62,450 nucleotides of DNA from Muribaculaceae bacterium (GCA_910573745.1 CAJSYI010000015.1:1-62450), one strand, 5' to 3'. Positions 36,107 to 45,337 are shown, counted from the first letter of the stretch. Made by a program: numbers and translations. The notes: generated from the sequence alone by a model not told the origin.

Positions 36107-37579
36107 ATGACCAAGGCATCCCTGCTGACCGCAGCCATCGCCATCACGGCCACTTTGACATCATCAGCTTCTTTTCAGCGTTTCCGGCATGTGCCGTCGC
36201 CTCAGCGGCATCGGCAGCATACGGAACTGCAGAAGCCTTATATTCCTGAAGAGCAACCCGACACGGCAACGCTTACCGGTGCCGAGATGCTGGATACGAT
36301 AACTCCGTTGCGTCCGGCTTCAGACTTTGCCTATGCCGCCGTCCTTGCCCCTTGGGTGCTGAACGGATACAGGCATCTGGAACCTGTAAAGTTCAAAGCC
36401 AAGGATGCGGTATACGAGGAATCCACCATCGTCAACATACCGGCCGATTCCGTTCCTTCGGATTCAATGCCATCGCCCGAATGGATTGCCATAGAGGAGG
36501 ACGGCCCGTCGGCCAAGACGCCTGATTTCTCACGTCCCGAATGGTTGGCGAGAGAAAGCCGTTCGCGCCAGTTCACGCTCGACATGATGCATTCGCTGAT
36601 GACATTCAGCCCGCTCACCACCGAGTATACCTACTGGGATTTGCCTGAACCTGTGCGTCTGCCAGATGATGACCTGAGCTTCAAGGCTTTCCTGCAGCGT
36701 CTTGACCTCCCGGAAATAGACAACAGCAAGGCCAAGATAGAGATTGCGGAAATCGAAAAGAGGCATTGGCTCCACGTGTTCAATGCAGGACTGCATTTCT
36801 CTCAGGCGTTCGTGTCGCCAAACTGGTACCAGGGCGGAAACAATTACCTTGCCCTTCTCATAAATTTCCTTTGGGACGTGAGCCTAAACCAGGTCTATCA
36901 TCCGAACCTCATGTTCCAGAACACCGTGAGCTACAAGCTCGGACTGAACTCCAATCCGAGCGGACAGATGCACAAATACAATATTTCGGAAGACATATTC
37001 CAATGGAACATGAAGGCAGGCGTAAAAGCCTTCAAGAAGTGGTTCTATTCGTTCAATCTGCAGTTCAAGACTCAGATGCTTGTCAACTATCCTTCGGATT
37101 CGTGGACACGTAAGGCTTCGTTTCTTGCTCCGGGCGACCTCAACCTCGGTGTCGGTATGACGTATTCGACTTCCAACAAGAAGAACACAATTAAATTCAA
37201 CGCGTCGGTATCGCCTGTCTCATACAATCTCAAGACCTGCATCGACACCAAAATCGACCCTGTGCAGTTCAATGTGCCTATAGGCAAGAAGTTCCATAAT
37301 GAGATCGGTAGCAATGCCGAGCTGACGTTGACGTGGAAATGGGCGTCCAACATAGAATACCGTTCGCGCCTGTTCCTCTTCACAAACTATGACTATTTCC
37401 TGTCGGATTGGGAAAACACCATATCTTTCAACATCAACCGCTTCCTGTCTACGCAAATCTACGTGCATCTGCGCTATGATTCCTCGTCAGAGATTTCAAA
37501 CAATAAGTGGAAGCATCTGATGCTTAAGGAAATACTCAGTTTCGGTTTCTCCTACGCTTTCTCCACCAAGCAAAAATGA
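36107..37579 (+). CDS. DUF3078 domain-containing outer-membrane protein
   Basis: The 490-residue protein has a signal peptide (residues about 1-22). The conserved DUF3078 block starts near residue 230 (GLHFSQAFVSPNWYQGGNNY, NTVSYKLGLNSNPSG, DIFQWNMKAGVKA) and continues as barrel-like strands ending in FSYAFSTKQK. This is a Bacteroidetes outer-membrane family without a known function. Its stop overlaps the next start as ATGA. Confidence 0.85.
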   Translation: MTKASLLTAAIAITATLTSSASFQRFRHVPSPQRHRQHTELQKPYIPEEQPDTATLTGAEMLDTITPLRPASDFAYAAVLAPWVLNGYRHLEPVKFKAKDAVYEESTIVNIPADSVPSDSMPSPEWIAIEEDGPSAKTPDFSRPEWLARESRSRQFTLDMMHSLMTFSPLTTEYTYWDLPEPVRLPDDDLSFKAFLQRLDLPEIDNSKAKIEIAEIEKRHWLHVFNAGLHFSQAFVSPNWYQGGNNYLALLINFLWDVSLNQVYHPNLMFQNTVSYKLGLNSNPSGQMHKYNISEDIFQWNMKAGVKAFKKWFYSFNLQFKTQMLVNYPSDSWTRKASFLAPGDLNLGVGMTYSTSNKKNTIKFNASVSPVSYNLKTCIDTKIDPVQFNVPIGKKFHNEIGSNAELTLTWKWASNIEYRSRLFLFTNYDYFLSDWENTISFNINRFLSTQIYVHLRYDSSSEISNNKWKHLMLKEILSFGFSYAFSTKQK

Positions 37580-38139
37580 CATTACGCACGCGGACATTCT
37601 CGATTCTGGTGGCTGTCGCCATTCCGGCTTTCGCAGCCCGACCGGAGGTCTGCGACATCGAAGCCGCAAAGGAATGGTGCGACGTGTCGTCGCTCGACCG
37701 TATAGAGGGAATATGGGAATATCCGGAAGACAACGTAACCGTCCTGATACGAAAGGCCGACCATGAGCCTTATGCCTATGGAATAGACGTAGTCGAGGCT
37801 GATGACTGCAAGACTGTGCCCGGAGAGAGGATAGGAGAGGTGTATCTCACCGCGCAGCCGGAGAGATTCCGCATCCTGCTCTTCACAGGTCGCAAGAACA
37901 GGGTGCTGTGCCGTCCGAAAGAATGCGCCGCTACGCTTATGGCGGATGATTGCGGACTGGCTGTGGCTGCAAAGAAACGCAACTGGACATTCAACCCGTT
38001 TGCTCTTCTTCCTCATTTCTGGAGGCTTGCGCGAACATCCGTAACCGATCCGGTGAAGAGCCTTCCGGTCGGCATGAGGAAAATATATCCTTCCTACGAC
38101 GGAAACGGTTCTTCACGTTTCAGCGTCAGATACCTGTAG
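37576..38139 (+). CDS. Small exported protein, function unknown
   Basis: The 187-residue protein has a signal peptide (ending AFAAR). A conserved-looking phrase RIEGIWEYPEDNVTVLIRK and four cysteines are present (residues 27, 36, 75 and 109 approximately). Similar short proteins beginning with an EGIWEYP-type strand occur in Bacteroidales next to envelope genes, but I cannot name the family. It is coupled by overlapping stop/start to the DUF3078 gene and followed by another exported protein after 3 bases. Confidence 0.65.
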   Translation: MTLRTRTFSILVAVAIPAFAARPEVCDIEAAKEWCDVSSLDRIEGIWEYPEDNVTVLIRKADHEPYAYGIDVVEADDCKTVPGERIGEVYLTAQPERFRILLFTGRKNRVLCRPKECAATLMADDCGLAVAAKKRNWTFNPFALLPHFWRLARTSVTDPVKSLPVGMRKIYPSYDGNGSSRFSVRYL

Positions 38140-38142
38140 ACA

Positions 38143-38652
38143 ATGAAGTACGCATTCATCATAAGCACCGCAGTGGTTCTCGGGACAGCCCTCGTCTCGC
38201 CGGAGACTTATGCGCGCAAAGTGCGTTCAAAGCTCCCGGTGGAAAGGGTCTACGGTCAAAGGGATGCAATGGCCAAAGGTTCGCAGGCTATAAGCACGGA
38301 TTGTGTAGGGTGCGGAGAGGGATACACGCTTTCCGACATCCGTTTCAGCGGATACGACAAGAAGGCTTCGGCCGACAAGGAATCGTTCTTCATCACCAAT
38401 GGTTCTGACCGCACCTTGACTGGCGTTTCATTCTATATAGTCTACGAGACCGTTGACAGTCTACAGCTTCACCGGCGATGGGTAAAGCTCGACTGTTCGG
38501 TGGCACCGGGCGAGACGGAAAAGTTCGACATCCGTTCGTGGGACGTGCAGAAGTCGTTCTATTACCATCTTTCCGAAGCCCCGAAAAGACGCCGGGCTTC
38601 TCCTTATACAGTGAGGTTCGACCCTGTAACGATTTATCTGCGTTACGAGTAG
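38143..38652 (+). CDS. Small exported protein, FxLYD-like beta-sandwich
   Basis: The 169-residue protein has a signal peptide (ending TYARK). The segment IRFSGYDKKASADKESFFIT, then NGSDRTLTGVSFYIVYETVD and KLDCSVAPGETEKFDI, follows the pattern of extracellular FxLYD-type immunoglobulin-like domains, in which residual strands describe intrinsic versus induced states. The family match is tentative. It is the last gene of the parE-led run and overlaps the convergent gene at 38643 by 10 bases. Confidence 0.6.
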   Translation: MKYAFIISTAVVLGTALVSPETYARKVRSKLPVERVYGQRDAMAKGSQAISTDCVGCGEGYTLSDIRFSGYDKKASADKESFFITNGSDRTLTGVSFYIVYETVDSLQLHRRWVKLDCSVAPGETEKFDIRSWDVQKSFYYHLSEAPKRRRASPYTVRFDPVTIYLRYE

Positions 38653-38891
38653 TCCGTCTGTTCAGCGTAGGAAAGCACCGTGGAACTCTTGACCTCAACG
38701 CCGTATTCTTTGGCAAACCGCAGTATTGCACGCGCAAGTTCCGGTCTGAGATTTTCAGGGCAATGACGGAAACAAGCCTCTGCGGCGCGCACGTGGGCAG
38801 CGTCGGGCATAGGATATTCGCGGCGTTCGGGAAGCCCGTAAAGGCTTGAAGGAATCTCTCTTCTCCCTTCTGCATCCAATCTGTCGTTCAT
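38643..38891 (-). CDS. DUF6582-like small protein
   Basis: The 82-residue protein contains SLYGLPERREYPMPDAAHVRAA followed by an amphipathic helix and KEYGVEV. The pattern FxLPxxRxYPxxDxxHxxxA is the one I associate with DUF6582, a short domain common in phage portal/capsid maturation regions and in small stand-alone proteins of gut bacteria. Its role is unknown. It is convergent with, and slightly overlaps, the preceding gene. Confidence 0.6.
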   Translation of the reverse strand: MNDRLDAEGRREIPSSLYGLPERREYPMPDAAHVRAAEACFRHCPENLRPELARAILRFAKEYGVEVKSSTVLSYAEQTDYS

Positions 38892-38993
38892 AGTCTTTAT
38901 TTACGATTAGAATTAACATGTACAGATAAACAAAGCCGAAATGGCTTGAAGAAGCCGTGTTCTGACACACTCTTAGAATCAGCTTTAGTGTTA

Positions 38994-39302
38994 GAGGCTG
39001 TTTAAAAATGCTTGTTAACGCAGAGCCGGAAGATTTGTGATGTATTTATCCCTGCAGCGAAGGAGCATAGCGGGCTATGGGACTGAGCCGAAGGGATAAA
39101 GACGCGCAAAGATTCCGGAATGGCGGCAGGCATTACAGGAAAGCCTCTTTAAGAGAAATTAACGTTTCAGTCTGAATGGTGTCTTTTCCGTTAATCCGCG
39201 TTTAATCGTCGGTCACATATCCCGATATGCTCCCTCCTCATAAAGTGCGCCTTAACAAAAAATCCACCACTCTGCGTTTAACAATGATTTTTAAACAGCC
39301 TC
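38994..39302. mobile_element. Non-autonomous TIR element, copy 2 (309 bp)
   Basis: The inverted ends read GAGGCTGTTTAAAAAT, continuing imperfectly as TTGTTAA(A)CGCAGAG, and TTA flanks both sides (38991-38993 and 39303-39305). The plus module (39045-39100) has outer stem TTTATCCCT/AGGGATAAA, loop GCGAAGGAG, hairpin CATAGC-GG-GCTATG and loop GACTGAG. The minus module (39190-39256) has hairpin CATATC-CC-GATATG, loop GAGGGAG and loop GACCG. It is about 95% identical to the copy at 56411, in the same orientation. It lies directly upstream of the manA promoter. Confidence 0.85.
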
Positions 39303-39371
39303 TTAACATTCAAGCGTGTAGGATTGTTGAAGAATACAGAGCCGTTGGGCGATGACTCTCCTTTATCACCC

Positions 39372-39379
39372 TATATTTG
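39372..39379 (+). promoter_or_regulatory. -7 element for manA
   Basis: TATATTTG matches TAnnTTTG and lies 21 bases before ATG 39401. It overlaps a possible upstream TTG start at 39377, which is therefore rejected. Confidence 0.55.
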
Positions 39380-39400
39380 AAACTCAAAACTAAATATAAA

Positions 39401-40363
39401 ATGTGGACATTCCTTCCAATACTCAAAAGCACTATTTGGGGCGGTGATTCGATCGCTCCGTTCAAAGGTATAAAAACCGATAAGACAGCCATCGGCGAAA
39501 GCTGGGAAATAAGCGGTGTCGAAGGCGACGAGTCCGTGGTGGCCGCAGGTCCGGACAAAGACATGACGCTTACCGCCCTCATAGACAAGTATGGGGAGAA
39601 GCTGCTCGGAAAGAAGAATTTCCAAAGATTCGGCAATCGCTTCCCCCTTTTGGTAAAGATTATTGATGCGGCCCAAGACCTTTCGGTCCAGGTGCATCCT
39701 GACGACGACATGGCTCGAAGGCTCGGACAGGCCAACGGCAAGACCGAGATGTGGTATGTGCTCAAAGCAAAGAAAGACGCGCGTCTCGCCCTCGGGTTCA
39801 CAAGAGCCATAGGGCGGGAAGAGTTCCGGCCATTGGTGGAGTCGGGTGAAATAGAGAACGTCCTCCGCTTCATTCCTGTAAGAAAAGGTGAGGCTTACTT
39901 CATCCCCGGGCGCACCGTGCATGCCATCGGAAAAGGAATGATGGTGGCAGAGATACAACAGACGTCTGACGTAACCTACCGTCTCTACGACTACCGCCGC
40001 AAGGGGCCTGACGGCAAAGAAAGACAGCTTCACATCGACCTCGCCGAAGAAGCTTCCGATTTGGGTTTCACCGATGGGAAAGCCCAGGAATACAGACCCG
40101 TGGCAGACATACCGGTATGTCTGGCCTCTTCACCGTATTTCACCACCAATGTGATGCATCTTGATATGGAAGTGATGCGCGACTACCGTGAATATGACAC
40201 GTTTGTGATTCTCATAGCCACGGAGGGAAAGGCAGTGGTGGAATGCGGCGAAGAAAAGGTTGAACTTTCCGCCGGACATTCTATTCTCATTCCGGCTTCG
40301 GCAATGGGTGTAACCATATCGCCCGATAAGCGTTTCTCTTGCCTCGAGACGTACATAAAGTGA
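39401..40363 (+). CDS. manA: Mannose-6-phosphate isomerase, class I
   Basis: It interconverts mannose-6-phosphate and fructose-6-phosphate. From ATG 39401 (MWTFLPILKS) the protein has 320 residues. Zinc-site motifs are present: VQVHPDD and KTEMWYVL (Gln, His and Glu ligands), the later His in GRTVHAIGKGMMVAEIQQTSD, and the substrate Arg in YRLYDYRR. The short type found in Bacteroidetes and Firmicutes matches this length. Transcription is from a promoter next to the transposon-like element. Confidence 0.93.
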   Translation: MWTFLPILKSTIWGGDSIAPFKGIKTDKTAIGESWEISGVEGDESVVAAGPDKDMTLTALIDKYGEKLLGKKNFQRFGNRFPLLVKIIDAAQDLSVQVHPDDDMARRLGQANGKTEMWYVLKAKKDARLALGFTRAIGREEFRPLVESGEIENVLRFIPVRKGEAYFIPGRTVHAIGKGMMVAEIQQTSDVTYRLYDYRRKGPDGKERQLHIDLAEEASDLGFTDGKAQEYRPVADIPVCLASSPYFTTNVMHLDMEVMRDYREYDTFVILIATEGKAVVECGEEKVELSAGHSILIPASAMGVTISPDKRFSCLETYIK

Positions 40364-40370
40364 TGATGGT

Positions 40371-40440
40371 GTGTCATAATCTTGAATCAGGCATTTTCCT
40401 GCGTTCTTTCAGCAATTGTCTGGGTTCAGGATTATGACAC
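40371..40440. terminator. Long bidirectional terminator between manA and amylase
   Basis: GTGTCATAATC (40371-40381) pairs with GATTATGACAC (40430-40440), with further pairing TTGAA/TTCA and CAG/CTG inside, followed by CGCCTTTTTG. Confidence 0.8.
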
Positions 40441-40454
40441 CGCCTTTTTGAATT

Positions 40455-41963
40455 TCATCTTTCGGCTTTCACCCACACGGCCAGGTTGCGTCCCCTGACG
40501 GTGAATACGGCTTTTCCGTCTTCGTCCACTACGACTTCTTCCTGAATGCTGCCTGTGATTTCATGCCATCTTTCTCCGGCATGGCCGTTGCCTAAGTCTA
40601 CCGTTTTGTCGCCGTCCTGGTCGTTGCTGATCAGAAGAACCAGCCCCGAGCCGGGATGCTCATCGTCTCCATGGCGTATCAGGCCTACCGTGGACGGATG
40701 GTCGAACAAAAGGGTCTGGTCGCCGTAGGCATACCGTTTTCTGGCATCAAGAAGCATGTCTATTATTCCACGGTGGAATGAACCTGCCCGCACTTTGCCA
40801 TCGACAGTCTCGGTTTCCTTGTCGGACTTTTCTTTTTCGCAACAGTCATGGGATATGGAATAATAATCCCCATAGAATATCACGGGGTAGCCTTCGCGCA
40901 TAAGAAGTATCAGTGCGTAGGCAAGCGGCTTGAACCAGTCCTGCACCGCAGATTGCAGCGAACTCCCTTCCTGAGAATCGTGGTTATCGACAAATGTAAC
41001 GGCCAGTCGGCTGTCCTGTTGCACTAAAGTTCCATCCAACAGGCGGCTTAGGTCGTATTCCGCACCCTCTTCCGATGCCTTGAAGAAATTGAAATGCAGA
41101 GGCACGTCGAAGAGATCGGTGGAATTGTCGGTTGCGGCGAGGAAATCAGCCATTGTCTCAAGGTCGTCGCTCCAGTATTCGCTCACCACATAGAAGTCAT
41201 CTCCGTTGTCTTTGCGGACTTCTGTCAGGAAATCTCGGATGAAGTTGTGGTCTATATGTTTCACCGCATCCATGCGGAAACCGTCGAAACCGAACTCTTT
41301 CACCACCCAGCGTCCCCATCGTTTTAGTTCGTCGGCCACCTCTGGATTGTCCACGTCTATGTCGTTGGCAAGAAGATAATCGTAGTTGCCGTTCTCCTTG
41401 TCCACTCCTTGGCTCCAGCCCTTTCCTTCGCCTATGATGCGGAATATGCCGTCGGTTCCGGTTGACGAGTCGCTGCCTACGCCGGAGAAATGATACCAAT
41501 GCCATTTGAAAGGCGAGTGTCTGTCGCCACGCCCGGGAAAATCGTATCCAGTGTATGATTCGATTTCGTGAGGTTCGCCGGTTTCTTCGTTGCGGTCATC
41601 GGGATTGACCTCCACCGCTTGGAATTTTTCCGCATGGTCTCCGCCGGCCTTGTGGTTGAGGACAGCATCAAGAATCACCTGCACGTCGTTGTCATGCAGA
41701 GCCTTTATCGCCTCTTCAAGTTCCGTGCGTGTGCCGTATTTGGTACGTACCGTACCTTTCTGGTCGAATTCTCCGAAGTCGTACAGGTCATACGTCGCAT
41801 ATCCCTCGTCTTGCTGTTCATCGGCCTTATATGCGGGAGGAATCCATACGGCGGAGATGCCGATGTCGGCAAGGTGTCTGGCATCTTCCTTCAGCTGACG
41901 CCACAATTGGCCGTCGTTTGGAAGATTCCATTCAAAATACTGAAACAAAACTCCGTTTTTCAT
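40455..41963 (-). CDS. Cytoplasmic alpha-amylase (GH13, AmyS-like)
   Basis: From ATG 41963 (MKNGVLFQYFEW) the protein has 502 residues and no signal peptide. GH13 motifs are complete: DAVLNHKAGGD, the nucleophile Asp232 in GFRMDAVKHID, the acid/base Glu262 in VVSEYW, and Asp329 in FVDNHDS. The N-terminal MKNGVLFQYFEWNLPNDG and overall length fit GH13 subfamily 5 cytoplasmic amylases, which degrade internal maltodextrins or glycogen. malQ 10 kb away would act on the products. Confidence 0.93.
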   Translation of the reverse strand: MKNGVLFQYFEWNLPNDGQLWRQLKEDARHLADIGISAVWIPPAYKADEQQDEGYATYDLYDFGEFDQKGTVRTKYGTRTELEEAIKALHDNDVQVILDAVLNHKAGGDHAEKFQAVEVNPDDRNEETGEPHEIESYTGYDFPGRGDRHSPFKWHWYHFSGVGSDSSTGTDGIFRIIGEGKGWSQGVDKENGNYDYLLANDIDVDNPEVADELKRWGRWVVKEFGFDGFRMDAVKHIDHNFIRDFLTEVRKDNGDDFYVVSEYWSDDLETMADFLAATDNSTDLFDVPLHFNFFKASEEGAEYDLSRLLDGTLVQQDSRLAVTFVDNHDSQEGSSLQSAVQDWFKPLAYALILLMREGYPVIFYGDYYSISHDCCEKEKSDKETETVDGKVRAGSFHRGIIDMLLDARKRYAYGDQTLLFDHPSTVGLIRHGDDEHPGSGLVLLISNDQDGDKTVDLGNGHAGERWHEITGSIQEEVVVDEDGKAVFTVRGRNLAVWVKAER

Positions 41964-42078
41964 AATTTTTACGAATTGCTTATGATAAAAAATAAACATC
42001 CGGCATAGGAAATATGTTTCTTAACAATGTTAAAAAACACCTAAAAGCAATTCGTATGGACCATGCTTATGAATGAAT

Positions 42079-42107
42079 AAGAGCGGCGGATCGAATCCGT
42101 CGCTCTT
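42079..42107 (-). terminator. Terminator of the cysteine desulfidase family gene
   Basis: A 13-pair stem (AAGAGCGGCGGAT with ATCCGTCGCTCTT, one wobble) closes a CGA loop about 45 bases past the minus-strand stop at 42153. Confidence 0.7.
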
Positions 42108-42152
42108 GAGGTTTGACATTGGCTGAACTCCCTTGTCAGGGTTTGCCGATTG

Positions 42153-43436
42153 TCATTCTTTTTCTGTCATGATTTTGAGGACCAGCCGGTCGGTTTCCTG
42201 CATGGCTTCGCGTCCGATGGAAGTTAGGTTGCGGATTGTGGTGTCCACACAGTCGCATACGATTCCTTCGGCGGAAGTTACGCATTTGCCGTTGACAGCC
42301 AGCATGGCCGACATCATGGCAGTGGATACACCAGATGAAATCTTCATTGAACAAGAAGGTTTTGCGCCGTCGCAGATCATTCCTGTAAGGTTGGCCACCA
42401 TATTCTTCACTGCGGCGCATATTTCAGGATAGCCTCCGCCCATAAGATAAACGAGGGCGCTCGATGCACCGGTTGATGCCACCACGCATCCGCAGAGCGC
42501 CGACAGTCGTCCGAGGCTCTGCTTTATGTATATGCTCGTCAGATGGCTGAGAATCAATGCACGTATGGTCTGTTCCTCTGTGGCATTGATGTCTTTTGCG
42601 AAACTCACCACAGGCATGGTTGCCGTGATGCCTTGGTTGCCGCTGCCGCTGTTGCTCATCACAGCCACGGGTGCGCCGCCCATGCGCGCATCGCAAGCCG
42701 CCGAGGTGTAGGCCACCATGTGTTCCATCGGGGTGTCGCCGAAATACTTTGTCCCGGCTGAACGGATTGTGGATCCGAGCGAATGCCCGTATTTCCCGTC
42801 AAATGCCAACTGTGCGGCAGCAAGGTTGAGTTCCTTGGCCTTCAATATGAATGAAATCTCATCGAGCGGAGAGTTCATTGCAAAGTCGTAGACCATCGCA
42901 AGGTTCAGCTTGATGTCGTCGGTAGAAGCCGACTCCTCTTTTTGCGGCTTCTCCTCAAGAAGGATTTCATAGTCGTGGCTGATGAATATGAAGTTGGTGT
43001 GCGCGCGAGAAATCACGGCACGTGCCGAATGCCCGTCGGCATGGACAGTTACGTCGATATGCAGATTGGAGGGGGCATCCTCGGCCAGCTTCACGGATAT
43101 GCGCTTTTCGGCTATGTAGCGTTTCCCTTCCTCGACTGCTTCCGGTGTAACGTCGCGGAGCACTTCAAGTCCGTATTCCGATTTGCCGACCGATGCTCCG
43201 AGGGCTACCGCTATGGGCAGGCCGATCATTCCTGTGCCTGGAATGCCCACGCCCATGGCGTTTTTGATTATGTTGCCGCTGAGACGAAGTTCTATCTTCT
43301 CCGGCAAAGTGCCTAAAACCTCTGTGGCCTTGGCCACGCAGAGCGAAACTGCGGCCGGCTCGGTACAGCCTATTGCCGGAACCACCTCACGGTTGATGAG
43401 GTCTATTATGCGTTTTCTGTCTGATTGGTTTATCAT
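42153..43436 (-). CDS. L-cysteine desulfidase / UPF0597 (serine dehydratase alpha-like) protein
   Basis: The start at 43436 (MINQSDRKRI) yields 427 residues. The GCTEPAAVSLCVA motif near the N-terminus and the cysteines in LSALCGCVVASTGA and GMICDGAKPSCSMK are the probable iron-sulfur ligands of this family, which converts L-cysteine to pyruvate, ammonia and sulfide (CdsB/YhaM type) or deaminates serine. The exact substrate is inferred from the family. An upstream extension to 43490 lacks conservation. Confidence 0.88.
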   Translation of the reverse strand: MINQSDRKRIIDLINREVVPAIGCTEPAAVSLCVAKATEVLGTLPEKIELRLSGNIIKNAMGVGIPGTGMIGLPIAVALGASVGKSEYGLEVLRDVTPEAVEEGKRYIAEKRISVKLAEDAPSNLHIDVTVHADGHSARAVISRAHTNFIFISHDYEILLEEKPQKEESASTDDIKLNLAMVYDFAMNSPLDEISFILKAKELNLAAAQLAFDGKYGHSLGSTIRSAGTKYFGDTPMEHMVAYTSAACDARMGGAPVAVMSNSGSGNQGITATMPVVSFAKDINATEEQTIRALILSHLTSIYIKQSLGRLSALCGCVVASTGASSALVYLMGGGYPEICAAVKNMVANLTGMICDGAKPSCSMKISSGVSTAMMSAMLAVNGKCVTSAEGIVCDCVDTTIRNLTSIGREAMQETDRLVLKIMTEKE

Positions 43437-43520
43437 GGTGATATTTATGTTTTTTTGAATGTTAGATGTTGATATGCGGAGGGTTGCCATATGAGATGAC
43501 GGAAGCTGGGTGCCTGAGTC

Positions 43521-44144
43521 CTAATCCAAAGGCAGGCGGTCGCGGCTTCCGCGTTCGATGCGCTTGTTGCCCCAGCATTTGCGGCAGACTGACATATAGC
43601 GGTCGTTGCCGCCTATTTCCACCTGTGCGCCCTCGGTGATGATTTCTCCTTTGCCGTCTATGCGTGCGTTGACTATGGTCTTGCGTCCGCAAGAGCATGT
43701 GGATTTGATTTCGTCGATTGTGTCGGCGATTTCAAACAGCCTTCTCGACCCTTCGAAAAGACGGGTGCGGAAATCGGTGCGGAGGCCGTAACAGATCACG
43801 TTCACGCCGTAGTCGTCCACGACACGCGCCAGCTGGTCTACCTGGGCTTCTGTCAGGAACTGTGCTTCGTCGATGAGAATCCATTCCGGAAGGTCGAGCG
43901 TCTCCTCGAAAATGTCCTTGACCACGGTGAACATGTCCGTCTCCGGATAGATCCAGCCGCATTCGCGCTCTATGCCGATGCGGCTGCGGATCACGTTCTT
44001 TTTGTCGCGTGTGTCCACCACGGGCTTGAAGCACATGTAGGCCATTCCGCGCTCCTCGAAATTGTAGGCAGTGGTGAGAAGCATAGCCGTCTTGGCGCTT
44101 CCCATCGTGCCGTATCTGAAATATAGTTTGCCTATCCGGTTCAT
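43521..44144 (-). CDS. tdk: Thymidine kinase (type II)
   Basis: It phosphorylates thymidine in pyrimidine salvage. The 207-residue protein has the P-loop GTMGSAKT (residues 12-19) instead of the usual GPMFSGKS, the catalytic region LIDEAQFL, the lasso-region GLRTDF and a zinc site of two CxxC pairs (CSCG and CRKC). The P-loop variant with GTMGSxKT is seen in some Bacteroidetes and Firmicutes enzymes. A nucleoside phosphorylase (48776) and this kinase together suggest nucleoside salvage. Confidence 0.93.
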   Translation of the reverse strand: MNRIGKLYFRYGTMGSAKTAMLLTTAYNFEERGMAYMCFKPVVDTRDKKNVIRSRIGIERECGWIYPETDMFTVVKDIFEETLDLPEWILIDEAQFLTEAQVDQLARVVDDYGVNVICYGLRTDFRTRLFEGSRRLFEIADTIDEIKSTCSCGRKTIVNARIDGKGEIITEGAQVEIGGNDRYMSVCRKCWGNKRIERGSRDRLPLD

Positions 44145-44295
44145 TGGTATTGCAGATTTTATGCGAAGATACGAAATAATGTGCGGCTGGCCAAAATATG
44201 TGAGTGAAAATCTGCCAAACGCACCCTCGATTTGAATGCCTTATAAGACGGGCCGGCGACAAGTCCCGGTGATGTGGAATGTGCCTTGATTCGTA

Positions 44296-45177
44296 TCAGG
44301 GCTTGGAGTTGCGGAATTCCTTGGGCGACATTCCGGTGAATTTCTTGAAGTATTTTCCGAAAAACGACTGAGACTTGAAGTTGAGTTCGTCTGAAATCTG
44401 CTGTATGTTGAGGTTGGAGGATTTCAGCATGACCTGAGCCTCAAGCACCACGAGGCGTTCTATCCAGCTTACCGCCGTCATTCCGGTCTGAGCCTTCACG
44501 GTGCGGGCGAGATGCTTGGGTGATATTCCGAGTTCAGATGCGTAGAAGCCGAGGAAACGCTCTTTTCTGAAGTTTTCCTGGACGAGCTTGAGGAAATTGT
44601 CCGTTATGCGTCCCTGTGATGTCGGGAAGTCGGCTGCTCCGGACTTGAACGGGATGTGCCCATAACGGAAGAAGAATGCGAGAATTGAATGCACCACGCA
44701 TTCGTAGCCGAACGGATTGGCGGTGTCGGAGATGATGTTTTTCAGATTTATGTGCAGTGCCGAGAAATGTATTGCGTGGTTCGGATCAAGTGGAACTACG
44801 GGTGTGCGGTTTATTGTCGGATATATAGGGAGTTGGTTTATGTAGCGGAATATGGTGTCAGTAAGCCTTTTCGACATCACGATGTAGGATGCGTCGAAAT
44901 CGGGACTTGCTGCTTTGGGGGTTAGAATCTGTCCTTGGCGCACCACGACGATGCTCGGTGCCTTTATGTCGTGTTGTATCAGGTTGAGGTCGGCGGTGCA
45001 ATGCCCTCTCTTGAGGAATATTATGGCCGATGCCGAAAACTTTATCGGACTCATTATGGAAGAGAACATCGAGATGGAGAAACTGTCTCCTACCCAGATG
45101 TCGTGCTTTAGTATGTCGGAGACTTTCTCCGGCAACGGTATGTCGTCGTATTTTATTACGGTCTTGTCGTCATTCAT
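44296..45177 (-). CDS. AraC family transcriptional regulator
   Basis: The 293-residue protein has an N-terminal cupin-like sensing region (about 1-160, with the AraC-type INLIQHDIKAPSIVVVRQGQI-like phrase) and the C-terminal double helix-turn-helix (FYASELGISPKHLARTVKAQ, then IQQISDELNFKSQSFFGKYF and GMSPKEFR). Regulators of this layout are common in Bacteroidales; the target is unknown. It has its own perfect promoter at 45253-45283, divergent from the amidohydrolase gene at 45350, which is a plausible target. Confidence 0.88.
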   Translation of the reverse strand: MNDDKTVIKYDDIPLPEKVSDILKHDIWVGDSFSISMFSSIMSPIKFSASAIIFLKRGHCTADLNLIQHDIKAPSIVVVRQGQILTPKAASPDFDASYIVMSKRLTDTIFRYINQLPIYPTINRTPVVPLDPNHAIHFSALHINLKNIISDTANPFGYECVVHSILAFFFRYGHIPFKSGAADFPTSQGRITDNFLKLVQENFRKERFLGFYASELGISPKHLARTVKAQTGMTAVSWIERLVVLEAQVMLKSSNLNIQQISDELNFKSQSFFGKYFKKFTGMSPKEFRNSKP

Positions 45178-45252
45178 CTGAAGTGTGTCGGTTTTATCGG
45201 TTTTATTGGTTGAAATGGGATAATAGGTGGTGTTATGTCCAATTTAACGGTG

Positions 45253-45283
45253 CAAATATAGGGATAAAATTCTCTTTGGGCAA
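45253..45283 (-). promoter_or_regulatory. Promoter for the AraC regulator
   Basis: On the minus strand TATATTTG (45253-45260) with TTG (45281-45283) 20 bases upstream. Confidence 0.8.
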
Positions 45284-45337
45284 ATTCAGACAAGAATAAT
45301 GAGTTTGGGTGTGTTTTCATTTGTGCGTTTTTTTACT

